Origin: an uncultured Flavobacteriaceae bacterium
GTDB lineage: Bacteria; Bacteroidota; Bacteroidia; Flavobacteriales; Flavobacteriaceae
Assembly: GCA_947493535.1 (NCBI GenBank)
Contig: CANLRK010000003.1
Span: 248,001 to 312,000 of the forward strand
Direction: 5' to 3'
Length of the DNA stretch: 64,000 nucleotides
This document shows, in pieces, positions 8,840-18,263 of this stretch; within the stretch, counting starts at the first letter, position 1, and each line of letters opens with the position of its first letter. Under the pieces are notes generated by a model. It worked only from the letters and a program-made list of their open reading frames with translations. It made no database searches and was not told the origin of the DNA. Made by a program: the position numbers and the translations under genes.

Positions 8840-10720
8840 CTATTCAAACAAGTTTTTTACATGCTGTAATTTCTCTTCCCAAATGGTTAGTTGTTTTTTC
8901 TGCAAAGCAATATTTTTATGAACGTCCTTTACTAACGGGTTGTCAGCTTTAGCATTGGCAAAAAAGCCTAAGTTGTTTTCAAGTTGATTGATTTCATTTT
9001 TAATTTCGTCAAGTTTACGCTTTACATAAAGTAATTCGTTTTCTAAGGCTTTTTCATCCCCTTCAAGCGTACTAACTTTATTGGTGTATTTAATTAATTC
9101 AGCCTCATGTTTATCCATGTCGAGCTGACCAAATAAATTATCAATTACTTTATTGAATGCATCGTTAATTTTCTTTTTGTTTCTAGGGACGCGTCCTAAA
9201 GTTTTCCAATGAGATATGTATTCTTTAATAGTGTTTATTTTCTCTTGGTGACTACCTTCTAGGGTAATGTTTTTAATAGTTTCTAAATATGCTTCTTTGG
9301 CATTAAGGGCTTCCAGTTCTACTGCGTTTGCTGCATCTCTTTTTGCATGAAGCCTGTCAAAATAATGGTTACAAGCGCTTTTGAATTGTTTCCATATTTT
9401 ATCACTATCCTTACGTGGTACATGTCCAATAGTTCTCCAATCGGCTTGAATTTTTTTCATAAGAGGAGTGGTTGCAGCAAAATCATCACTATCCTTATTG
9501 TCTTCGGCAATAGTAATTAGCGTAAGTTTTTTATTTAAGTTTTCTAGCTGTTCTTTTTTAAGTGATTTATAAAAAGTGTTTTTATTTTTATTAAAATCGC
9601 GTACAGCTTGTTTAAAACTACCCCATGTTTTTTCAGTTACTTTACTTGGTACTTTTCCTGCTTTGAAAAAAGCTTCACGTAAAGATTCTATTTGTTTTAT
9701 TTTTTCTTGCCAGCCTTTGTGTGTTGTAATATTTTCTTTGCTTATTTGTTGAATTTTATCAATAAGCTCATTTTTAACAGCTAGGTTGGCTTCGTATACT
9801 TTGTCAATTTCTGCATAGTAAGCTTGGCGTTTATGGTGTATCTCTTTAGTGGCGGCACTAAATTTATCCCAAATTGCCTCTCTATGTTCTTTGTCAACAG
9901 GACCTATGTCTTCTTTCCAAGTTTTGTGTAGTAGTTGCAATTCTCTAAAGGCATATAATACATCGTTGTGTTTTGCTAATTCTTCAGCTCGGGCAACTAT
10001 TTTTTGTTTTTCTTCAAGATTGTGTTTGAAATCAAGGTCACGTAAATCTCTGTTTAAATGTAAAAAATCATAAAAACGTTCCACATGGTGGTGGTAGGTA
10101 TTCCATACGGTATTGTATCTGTCGCGTGGTATTGCTCCTGCTGCTTTCCACTTTTCTTGAAGTTCTTTAAAATGTTTATAGGTGGTATTAATATCCTCTT
10201 CAATATTTATGAGATTTTTAATTTCTTCAATAATTTGGTTTCTATTACTTAAATTATGTTTTAAGTTTTCTTCTAAATTTTTATAATACGCATTACGTAA
10301 ACTTCTGTATTCCTTGTAAGCTTTATTGAAGTGATTTTTTGCGGTAGAATTATAATGAAAATCAATGCTATTACCGCCATCAGCAATAAAAGCTTCTTTT
10401 TTAGTTTCAATTAATTCGTCGTATTGATTGTTAAATTCTTCTTTGATTAGATTAACTTGCTTACTGATAGCTTGAATAGGGTGGTTTTTAATTAAAGAAT
10501 TTAATTCTTCAACCAAAGCGTCCATATTCATTGAATGATAATCTTTAGTTTCAACCTCATGCCTTTTAGCATTTTCATTATCTTCTGCGTCTTCGGCATT
10601 TTCATTTTCAATTTCAGATAAAGCATCATCTTGAGATGAATCATTACTTGTTGTTTCACTAGTAGATTGAGTGTTTTCTTGTAATCCTTCTGCTTCGTGC
10701 AGGTTATCCGTTTCAGACAT
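8840..10720 (-). CDS. DUF349 repeat protein
   Basis: Repeated W(K/R)x(I/A)G.(V/I)PR units (WKAAGAIPRDRYN, WKEDIGPVDKEH, WRTIGHVPRKDSDKIWKQF, WKTLGRVPRNKK); acidic N-terminus. Confidence 0.88.
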   Translation of the reverse strand: MSETDNLHEAEGLQENTQSTSETTSNDSSQDDALSEIENENAEDAEDNENAKRHEVETKDYHSMNMDALVEELNSLIKNHPIQAISKQVNLIKEEFNNQYDELIETKKEAFIADGGNSIDFHYNSTAKNHFNKAYKEYRSLRNAYYKNLEENLKHNLSNRNQIIEEIKNLINIEEDINTTYKHFKELQEKWKAAGAIPRDRYNTVWNTYHHHVERFYDFLHLNRDLRDLDFKHNLEEKQKIVARAEELAKHNDVLYAFRELQLLHKTWKEDIGPVDKEHREAIWDKFSAATKEIHHKRQAYYAEIDKVYEANLAVKNELIDKIQQISKENITTHKGWQEKIKQIESLREAFFKAGKVPSKVTEKTWGSFKQAVRDFNKNKNTFYKSLKKEQLENLNKKLTLITIAEDNKDSDDFAATTPLMKKIQADWRTIGHVPRKDSDKIWKQFKSACNHYFDRLHAKRDAANAVELEALNAKEAYLETIKNITLEGSHQEKINTIKEYISHWKTLGRVPRNKKKINDAFNKVIDNLFGQLDMDKHEAELIKYTNKVSTLEGDEKALENELLYVKRKLDEIKNEINQLENNLGFFANAKADNPLVKDVHKNIALQKKQLTIWEEKLQHVKNLFE

Positions 10721-10876
10721 AGTAAGCGTTGTTTTTGTTTTTACGTTACTTAAGTTTTTTTTGTTTGCCTAAGTAACTAAGTCATATTCAAGCCGAAAGA
10801 TAATGAAACCCTAATAAAAATACCAAATTCATAAAACTAAAAATACGAGTTAAAGCTAGTGTACTATTAGAAGTGA

Positions 10877-11632
10877 CTATTTATGCCAGATTTTCCACGC
10901 TTTCTCTGCTTGTAGCTCTAACATTTTTAAGCCATTACATGTTATAGCACCTTGCTGTTTTCCTTTTTTTAAAAAAACAGTTTCGCTAGGGTTGTATACT
11001 AAGTCGTATAATAAATGTTTGTCTGTAATTGCGGTATATGGAACATCCGGAAAATTTTCGGTGTTTGGATAAGTTCCTAATGGAGTGCAATTTATTATAA
11101 TTTGATGTTCGGAAATTATTTTATTGGTGAGCGAACTATAGTTGTATGCTTGTTCAGTTTTTCGAGATACAAATTGATAAGGGATTTCTAATTTTTTTAG
11201 TGTATAAGCAATTGCTTTAGAAGCTCCGCCAGTACCTAAAATTAACGCTTTTTGATGGTGTTTTTGTAATAGAGGGAGTAATGATTTCCTAAAGCCATAT
11301 TCATCAGTGTTATAGCCTTTTAGATTTCCTTTTTTAGTAATTTTTATGGTGTTAACAGCGCCGATACGTTGTGCTTTGCTACTAATTTTATCTAGGTACG
11401 GAAAAATAGTTTCTTTATAAGGAATAGTTACATTTAAGCCTTTTAAGTTAGCGGTGCTTTTTATAATATGAGGAAATGCTTCTATAGAAGAAATGTCGAA
11501 ATTGGTATAGTTGCAATAAAGTAACTTCTCGGTTTTAAATTTTTCAGAAAAATATTGTTTGGAAAAGGAATAGGAGATATTTTTTCCTATTAAACCATAC
11601 TGTTTATATGTTTTTTCTTTCTTTAGTTCCAT
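10877..11632 (-). CDS. aroE: Shikimate dehydrogenase
   Basis: YGLIGKNISYSFS, LKGLNVTIPYKE, GAVNTIK, LGTGGASKAIAYTL; start placed at the internal Met of the track ORF (11641). Confidence 0.92.
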   Translation of the reverse strand: MELKKEKTYKQYGLIGKNISYSFSKQYFSEKFKTEKLLYCNYTNFDISSIEAFPHIIKSTANLKGLNVTIPYKETIFPYLDKISSKAQRIGAVNTIKITKKGNLKGYNTDEYGFRKSLLPLLQKHHQKALILGTGGASKAIAYTLKKLEIPYQFVSRKTEQAYNYSSLTNKIISEHQIIINCTPLGTYPNTENFPDVPYTAITDKHLLYDLVYNPSETVFLKKGKQQGAITCNGLKMLELQAEKAWKIWHK

Positions 11633-12620
11633 ACCATTCAAGAATTACAATTAATAAAACACCAAGTGTTACAAAGCCTATAGCGCTTAAAGTTTGATTG
11701 TTTAGTTCGGGAATAAACCTTTTATATCCTTCAACTATTTTTTCATGTTGACTATCTAATAAAAAAGCACCGTTGTTATTGGTCTTGTAAATAGTGTTTT
11801 TCCATGGCCATACTACTCCTAATGAACCTATAATAAATCCTTTGATTATAGCTATGGTTTGTAGTTTGTATTTTTGTAATAAATGATTCATAAGATGCGA
11901 GAAGCTCACCATTCCAGTAACGGAACCTGCAGTAAATACAGCAAGCACTTGAAGCATACGTAACCTTGCCGCATCATGTATAAAATTATAGTTACCTGTT
12001 AGTAGTTCCTTAATAGTGTCGTACAAAGCGTTAACAGAATCAATTAATAGAAGCACATAATTACCTATAAGAATTAAAATAAATGAACCTGATAAACCTG
12101 GTAGTGTCATACCAGCAACACTAATAATACCACATAAAAAAACAAATAAAAGATTATCATTTTCAGTAGCAGGCTCCAGAAAACTAATTCCCAAGCCTAC
12201 AATTATTCCTAGAGTTAGAAAAGAAACTGAGGTGAGGTTCCATTTTTCAAAACGCTTACTGACAGAATATATTGAACCTAATATCATACCGAAAAAGGCA
12301 CTCCATACGTATAATTTGTAATGAATTAATAAATAATCTAAAAGCTTAGAAATGGTAAAAAAACTAATTAGCATTCCTAAAATTATAGCAGCTAAAAAAG
12401 AACCATTTATGTATGAAAAAAATGGCTTGAATTTACCTGTAAAAAGTAGTTTAAGAGCTGTTTTGTTTATACGTTGTAAAGAGTAAATAAATTCTTCATA
12501 AAATCCTGCAACAAAAGCTACAATGCCTCCAGAAACACCAGGTACTTTGTTAGCAGCTCCCATAGCAATTCCTTTAAAAATAAGGAGTATATAATCAAAG
12601 GTGTTTCTTGCTATTTTCAT
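11604..12620 (-). CDS. DUF368 family membrane protein (paralog 1)
   Basis: KGIAMGAANKVPGVSGGIVAFVAGFYEEFI and internal repeat GMTLPGLSGSFILILIGNY. Confidence 0.92.
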   Translation of the reverse strand: MKIARNTFDYILLIFKGIAMGAANKVPGVSGGIVAFVAGFYEEFIYSLQRINKTALKLLFTGKFKPFFSYINGSFLAAIILGMLISFFTISKLLDYLLIHYKLYVWSAFFGMILGSIYSVSKRFEKWNLTSVSFLTLGIIVGLGISFLEPATENDNLLFVFLCGIISVAGMTLPGLSGSFILILIGNYVLLLIDSVNALYDTIKELLTGNYNFIHDAARLRMLQVLAVFTAGSVTGMVSFSHLMNHLLQKYKLQTIAIIKGFIIGSLGVVWPWKNTIYKTNNNGAFLLDSQHEKIVEGYKRFIPELNNQTLSAIGFVTLGVLLIVILEWYGTKERKNI

Positions 12621-13552
12621 TAAATATTTTTTTCTCCTATTTTTTCAAGAAGTATAATGCTTAAGAAACCTGCTAGCATTAGGCTTATGGCAAATAAAAT
12701 TTGTGGGTCGGTTTGATATAACTCGGCATAAGTGTTTGGAAATATACTTTGTTGTAGAACAGGAATAATGTTTCCTTTACTGTCAACGCGAGTGGTTAGG
12801 GTTTCTTTCCAAGGCCAAATTTTATTTAATGACCCTATAATAAATCCAGTTAAAATTGCTAAAGTGGTATTTTTATAATTATTAAATAACCATTTTAATA
12901 GTTTGCTAAAACTTAGTAATCCTGTTATTGCTCCAGCAACGAATATAAAAATATGTTTAATGTTTATGTCGTGAAATGCTGTACTTAATGTTTTGTACGC
13001 ACCTAGAAGTACTAAGATAAAAGCACCAGAAATTCCGGGTAATATCATAGCGCAAATAGCTATTGCAGCAGCAATAAAAAGAAAAAAGGGATTGTTGTTG
13101 TTAGCTAACGAAGGTAGAGTGGTAATGTAATAGGCCAAAAAAGCGGCGCCACACAGTGCTAGAATACTAATAATATTCCAATTAGTTACTTGTTTTGCAA
13201 CAAAAATAATACTAGCTAATACTAGCCCAAAAAAGAAAGCCCATATAAGAATTGGGTGGAATTCAATTAAATATTTTGCTAAACGCATAAATGATACAAA
13301 GCTTATAAAAATACCAATAAGTAAAGCTAATAAGAAGTTACCGTTTACTTGTTTCCAAACAGCTTTAACACCATCTTGTTGTAATGTTTTTAGTAATGAA
13401 AAGTTTATTTGGCTGATAGAAGAAATTAATTCTTCGTAAATACCAGAAATAAACGCGATTGTTCCGCCGGAAACTCCAGGTACTGCATCGGCAGCTCCCA
13501 TAGCCATTCCTTTAAGAGTTATAATTACGTAGTCGAATATTTTTCTTTGCAT
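12620..13552 (-). CDS. DUF368 family membrane protein (paralog 2)
   Basis: KGMAMGAADAVPGVSGGTIAFISGIYEELI and AMILPGISGAFILVLLGAY; start placed at MQRKIF. Confidence 0.92.
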   Translation of the reverse strand: MQRKIFDYVIITLKGMAMGAADAVPGVSGGTIAFISGIYEELISSISQINFSLLKTLQQDGVKAVWKQVNGNFLLALLIGIFISFVSFMRLAKYLIEFHPILIWAFFFGLVLASIIFVAKQVTNWNIISILALCGAAFLAYYITTLPSLANNNNPFFLFIAAAIAICAMILPGISGAFILVLLGAYKTLSTAFHDINIKHIFIFVAGAITGLLSFSKLLKWLFNNYKNTTLAILTGFIIGSLNKIWPWKETLTTRVDSKGNIIPVLQQSIFPNTYAELYQTDPQILFAISLMLAGFLSIILLEKIGEKNI

Positions 13553-13573
13553 GCTGTTAAGTAACGTTACGAG

Positions 13574-13581
13574 CAAAGTTA
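13574..13581 (-). promoter_or_regulatory. -7 box TAACTTTG (minus strand) for the DUF368/aroE operon
   Basis: CAAAGTTA on + strand; TAnnTTTG consensus just upstream of the first gene. Confidence 0.6.
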
Positions 13582-13605
13582 ATTTATTTCTGAATACTTA
13601 TAAAT

Positions 13606-13645
13606 GAAAAAGCTGGTAATTTTATGAGTGCGAAAATTACCAGCT
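13606..13645 (-). terminator. Intrinsic terminator of the TPR gene
   Basis: 13-bp perfect stem agctggtaatttt/aaaattaccagct, with T5 after it on the minus strand. Confidence 0.8.
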
Positions 13646-13670
13646 AAAGTTGTTTTTGGGTTTGTAATTA

Positions 13671-15056
13671 TTATGGTTTATTGATGAGTTCTTGCACCGA
13701 TTTTCTTTTGTAAATTTCGTTAAAAAGCTCTTCAAAAATAATAATATATTCCTTGTTATTGCGTAGTGCGTTAACCAAGTGGTATTGACCTTTTTGAATT
13801 TCATGAGCTAAATAATATAGACCTGCTAAGCGGTATTCTATTTCAGCTTCGTCTGGATAAAACTCTAAACCTTGTAGTAAATTTTGAATGGCGGCATCAT
13901 ATTCACCTAAAACCATTAAAATATCTGCTCTGTTGGTCCAAACCTCAATTTCATAGTTTCCTAATTCTATTACTCTTTGGTAGCCACGTTCAGCTTCTTC
14001 GTAAAAGTTTAAATGAAAGTTTATTTGGGCATATCTTTTCCAGTAAGAAATATTCTCGCCATCTATTTCAGTAGCCTTATTTATATAGTATAATGCTTTC
14101 TGATAGTTTTTTTGACGGAAATAAAAATCAGTAATGGCTTGCCATCCTTTGTCTAATAAAGGATCTTCATGCACTGTTTTATAGTAGTACTGTAATGCTA
14201 GGTCAGTATTGTTTAATTTTTCGTAGCATTTTCCAATACGTAAGTACGCAAAAGAAGTTGGGTCATCAAACTCTAAAGTTATAAGGTAGTTTTCTATGGC
14301 TTCATTATATCTTTTAAGTTTTTCAAGCACTTTACCTTTTTCAAAATAAGCGCCTATAAAAGTATCGTCAGAAATTATAGCAAAATCAAAAGCAGCTAAG
14401 GCTTTTTTGTAGTCTTTTTTATGTAAATATTGTTTTCCTAATTGATGCCAACCTATTTCCGAGTACGGATTCATGTCAAGGAATTTATTAATAAATTCGA
14501 TGGCTTCATCAGGTTGTTCTAAAAAGTCAAAGCAATATATAATATTGTATAAAGCAGCATAATCATGCTTATCCAATTCAATACATTTTTTGTAACATTT
14601 TTTTGCAGTTTCAAAATCTTCAAGATATAAATATTCAACACCTAAAAGCGAATAAACATCTACTTTTTCATCGGTCATATCTAATGCTATCTTAAGTATA
14701 TCAATAGCTTTTTTGTGTTGGTCTCTTTTTGAGCATATTGTTGCTTTTTGAATAAATATTTCTTCGTTATTGGGGTCTAATAAATAAAGTTTATCCAAGC
14801 ATTTATCGGCCAAATCTAATTTGTCTTCAAAAATGTATAACTCTACCTTAAAAAGCATTAAAGTAATTGAGCTAGGGTGTTGCTCTAAGCCAATTTTAAT
14901 GGCCTTTTTAGCTAGCGCCACTTTACCATTTTCTAGGTAGTGCTGAATAATGTTTTCAAACTCGACAGAATCGAAAAAGATGACATTATTGGTTTTAAGC
15001 ATTTTTTCAAACTTGGTAATGGAGAAGTTATATTCGTCATCATGGCTTAATTGCAT
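13671..15056 (-). CDS. Tetratricopeptide repeat protein
   Basis: Multiple TPR units (AYFEKGKVLEKLKRYNEAIENYLITLEFD, AYLRIGKCYEKLNNTDLALQYYYKTV). Confidence 0.9.
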   Translation of the reverse strand: MQLSHDDEYNFSITKFEKMLKTNNVIFFDSVEFENIIQHYLENGKVALAKKAIKIGLEQHPSSITLMLFKVELYIFEDKLDLADKCLDKLYLLDPNNEEIFIQKATICSKRDQHKKAIDILKIALDMTDEKVDVYSLLGVEYLYLEDFETAKKCYKKCIELDKHDYAALYNIIYCFDFLEQPDEAIEFINKFLDMNPYSEIGWHQLGKQYLHKKDYKKALAAFDFAIISDDTFIGAYFEKGKVLEKLKRYNEAIENYLITLEFDDPTSFAYLRIGKCYEKLNNTDLALQYYYKTVHEDPLLDKGWQAITDFYFRQKNYQKALYYINKATEIDGENISYWKRYAQINFHLNFYEEAERGYQRVIELGNYEIEVWTNRADILMVLGEYDAAIQNLLQGLEFYPDEAEIEYRLAGLYYLAHEIQKGQYHLVNALRNNKEYIIIFEELFNEIYKRKSVQELINKP

Positions 15057-15179
15057 AGCATCTCGTTTTAGTTACTTAAAGTTACTATTATGATTAAGCA
15101 GTTTTACCGTAGGGCTGTATTACTTATTCACAAAATAGTTAACAGTGTTCCTTATACTAAAGTACAATAATTAAGCCAT

Positions 15180-16364
15180 TTAGTGTTTTAACTTGTTGAG
15201 AATGGTAGTTATTATGTGGCAACCTTCAATAATTTCTTGGTTAGAAATAGTTAGCGGAGGGGTTATACGAATAGCTTTGGGTTCAAATAGTAGCCAAAAT
15301 AAGAGTAATCCGTTTTCTTGACTTTTTAAAATAACTTGGTTACAAATTTCAGCATTATCAACCATAGCTGCTAGCATAAGCCCCTTACCTCTAATTTCTT
15401 TTATCAATGGGTGTTGCAAGTGTTTTCTGAACAGTTTTTCTTTTTCAAGAGCTTGCTGCATTAAATTACTTTCGGTAAGTTCTGATAGTGTGGCTAAGGC
15501 AGCTGCAGCTATAACAGGGTGACCGCCAAATGTAGTAATATGGCCTAGTTTAGGAGTGTCTTGTAGTAAATTCATTAGTTTTTCTGATGCTGAAAACGCA
15601 CCAATTGGCATGCCGCCTCCCATGCCTTTTCCCATAACCAATATGTCTGGAATACAGTTGTAATGTTCAAAGCCAAATAGTTTTCCTGTACGGCCAAAAC
15701 CAGGTTGTATTTCGTCTAATATTAACAGTGCGCCAACTTCTTTACATCGTTTTTTGACTAAGGCTAAATAATTGTTTTTTGGTTCAATAAAACCTGCGCC
15801 ACCTTGAATTGTTTCTAAAACTACTCCAGCAGTTTTGTGTGTTATTTTTGATAAGTCTGACAGGTTGTTAAAGCTAATAAAACTTACATCTGGTAATAAA
15901 GGTCTAAAAGCTTGTTTACGCTCTTCATATCCCATAATACTCATTGCGCCTTGAGTATTACCATGATAAGCATTTTTAGCCGCTATAATTTGGCTACGTC
16001 CTGTAGCTCTTTTTGCTAGTTTCATAGCGCCTTCTATGGCTTCGGTACCTGAATTAACTAAATAAGTTTTTTGTAAGGATTTTGGTAAGTGTGCAGCTAG
16101 TAATTTGGCTAATTGTACAGATGGTTTTTGTACGTATTCTCCATAAACCATAACATGTGCATACTTGTCTAGCTGAGTTTTAATAGCATTGGTTACACTT
16201 TGATGTTGATGTCCTAAGGTACAGGCGGATACTCCAGCAATAAAATCTAAATACTTTTTGTTGTTGGTATCGTAAATATAACTTCCTTTTGCATGAGATA
16301 TTTCTAAAGCAAGTGGGTGAGGTGTTGTTTGAGCTTGGTATTTAAAAAAATCTTTTTTCATCAA
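15180..16364 (-). CDS. Class III aminotransferase (aspartate aminotransferase family/ArgD-like)
   Basis: YLDFIAGVSACTLGHQH, NSGTEAIEGAMKLAKRATGR, LILDEIQPGFGRTGKLFGFEH, GKGMGGGMPIGAF. Confidence 0.9.
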   Translation of the reverse strand: MMKKDFFKYQAQTTPHPLALEISHAKGSYIYDTNNKKYLDFIAGVSACTLGHQHQSVTNAIKTQLDKYAHVMVYGEYVQKPSVQLAKLLAAHLPKSLQKTYLVNSGTEAIEGAMKLAKRATGRSQIIAAKNAYHGNTQGAMSIMGYEERKQAFRPLLPDVSFISFNNLSDLSKITHKTAGVVLETIQGGAGFIEPKNNYLALVKKRCKEVGALLILDEIQPGFGRTGKLFGFEHYNCIPDILVMGKGMGGGMPIGAFSASEKLMNLLQDTPKLGHITTFGGHPVIAAAALATLSELTESNLMQQALEKEKLFRKHLQHPLIKEIRGKGLMLAAMVDNAEICNQVILKSQENGLLLFWLLFEPKAIRITPPLTISNQEIIEGCHIITTILNKLKH

Positions 16365-16375
16365 TTAATATACTT

Positions 16376-18145
16376 TTACCTTAACTTCAGAGCTCTTTTT
16401 TTAAACTTTTTTTGTTTTGCTTTTAAGTCTTTTGAGGTTCGTTTCTTTGATTTTTTTTGAGTTGCCTCATTTTTCCTGAGTAGCTTATCTTTTTGCTTCG
16501 TAATTGAGTTGTGTTGTTTAGGTGCACTGCGTAACTCTTCATCTTCTGTTGTTAACACACGATCTTCTAATCCTTTTATTTTCGGAAGTACCAAAGGAGG
16601 GTCGTCTTTAAATAAATCTTCTACAGATAAGATTCGTTCATCACCACGCCAATTAAAGCCTCTTAGTTTACGGGCGTTTTTAGGAAACATGGAGTCAGGA
16701 CTTAACTCGCCTTCTGGTGAGCCTATATAGGTAGCTTCTTCTATTTTATTATTAACAAAAACAAGATTTATAGTACTGCATAAGGTCTTACTAATGCCGA
16801 TTAACTCTCCATTGTCTTTTCTAGAAAACTGAATGTGTTGAGCGTTTTTATTAATATCTACATTATATAACTTATTATCGTCATTAAATAAACCAATAAG
16901 TTCTTTTCCTTTTACTTGGTTGTAGCCTTCAATTGAATCTTTATGAATTAAAAAGGTGTTGTAAAACACTTTTAAAGAGTCTAATTTATTTGTTTCTACG
17001 TTGTTGATTAATTGAATAGTATCTCCAGTCATTTGACTATCACCCGACCAGAGCACTGGTTTACGAATTAATTTGGTAACCCCAGTTTTTTGATCAATGT
17101 GAATAGAATCACACTTACCGTTCATGTCTGTTTTAAATAATTTGGCGTTGCGATAGCCTCTAATAATCCTGTTTTCTGGTTTGCCGGTAATCATTAAAGT
17201 GTCGGCATGTATGTAAATGGAATCTTTCTGTTGTAATGATTTTGCTAAAGCACGCTTGGTTATAAATACGGAATCTTTGGCTTTGTATACTTCAGCATAG
17301 TGACCTGTAACAATGCTGTGGTTTATGGTATCGGTAACTTTAATGTTGTTGGTAGCGGAAGCAAAATTTCTTTTTTGGTTAAAGTACATGCTATCGCCTT
17401 CAAAAATCCGATTGTTATAATATATTTTTGAGTTTTTAACAAAATAACCTAAGTCTGCATTGGTGTCATAAAAACCTCTTTCACAGTGTATTGTAGTGCC
17501 TTGGTGTTTGATAACCGATTTACCATACATATAGGCAATGCCAGAATTGGAGTAAAAATCAAGTTGACTTGAGTTTAGGGTGTACTCAGGGTTTTTAATA
17601 TCAACATTGCCAATAAATTGGTATTTCTGACTTTCCATGTGATATTTACCTATGTAGCTATTTATTATATTTTCCTCATGGTGTACTACACCACCTGTTT
17701 TGTAGTAGGCTTGCTGTTGTAGTTTGTCAAAATATAAGGTATCTGTGCGTAAGGTAGATTTGGGCTCGGTTAAAATAACATCACCAGCAGTAAATGCTAG
17801 TTGTGTTTTTCCACTGTAATTGGCTACTTTACTGGTTAGTTTAATAGTATCACCTTGTTTAATAAGTACGTTTCCAAAAGCTGCAATAGAATCTGCTTTA
17901 GCGTAATGATAAGCTTTGTCGCACCACATTTCAATGCCTTCGTGTTCTATATAAATTTGTTTTTTGCTATTTCTAGTTAAGATGGTTGCCCCAGGGTACT
18001 CAATTTCATTTTTATCGTAATACGGTGCGGTAACTCTAATTTTCTTTTTTTCTTGTGCAAAAGTAATGATGCAGCTAAAGCTAAAGAAAACAAGCAGGTA
18101 TGTAGTAATTTTAAATTTCAAAACAATTCTGGTTTGTTGCTTCAA
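16376..18145 (-). CDS. OstA/LptA-like organic solvent tolerance protein
   Basis: Signal peptide; repeated OstA-like beta units (GNVLIKQGDTIKLTSKVANYSGKTQLAFTAGDVILT); Lys-rich C-terminus. Confidence 0.85.
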   Translation of the reverse strand: MKQQTRIVLKFKITTYLLVFFSFSCIITFAQEKKKIRVTAPYYDKNEIEYPGATILTRNSKKQIYIEHEGIEMWCDKAYHYAKADSIAAFGNVLIKQGDTIKLTSKVANYSGKTQLAFTAGDVILTEPKSTLRTDTLYFDKLQQQAYYKTGGVVHHEENIINSYIGKYHMESQKYQFIGNVDIKNPEYTLNSSQLDFYSNSGIAYMYGKSVIKHQGTTIHCERGFYDTNADLGYFVKNSKIYYNNRIFEGDSMYFNQKRNFASATNNIKVTDTINHSIVTGHYAEVYKAKDSVFITKRALAKSLQQKDSIYIHADTLMITGKPENRIIRGYRNAKLFKTDMNGKCDSIHIDQKTGVTKLIRKPVLWSGDSQMTGDTIQLINNVETNKLDSLKVFYNTFLIHKDSIEGYNQVKGKELIGLFNDDNKLYNVDINKNAQHIQFSRKDNGELIGISKTLCSTINLVFVNNKIEEATYIGSPEGELSPDSMFPKNARKLRGFNWRGDERILSVEDLFKDDPPLVLPKIKGLEDRVLTTEDEELRSAPKQHNSITKQKDKLLRKNEATQKKSKKRTSKDLKAKQKKFKKRALKLR

Positions 18146-18212
18146 AAATAGCTAAAAAACTTAGTGTGTTCTCTATTTTATGATAAAATTAAGGAACGCT
18201 TATAGTGTAAAT

Positions 18213-18247
18213 TAAAAAAGGTGTTGCACAAGCAACACCTTTTTTTG
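18213..18247 (-). terminator. Intrinsic terminator of the M61 peptidase gene
   Basis: aaaaaaggtgttgc-acaa-gcaacacctttttt. Confidence 0.85.
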
Positions 18248-18263
18248 TTAAAAACTAAAAAGT

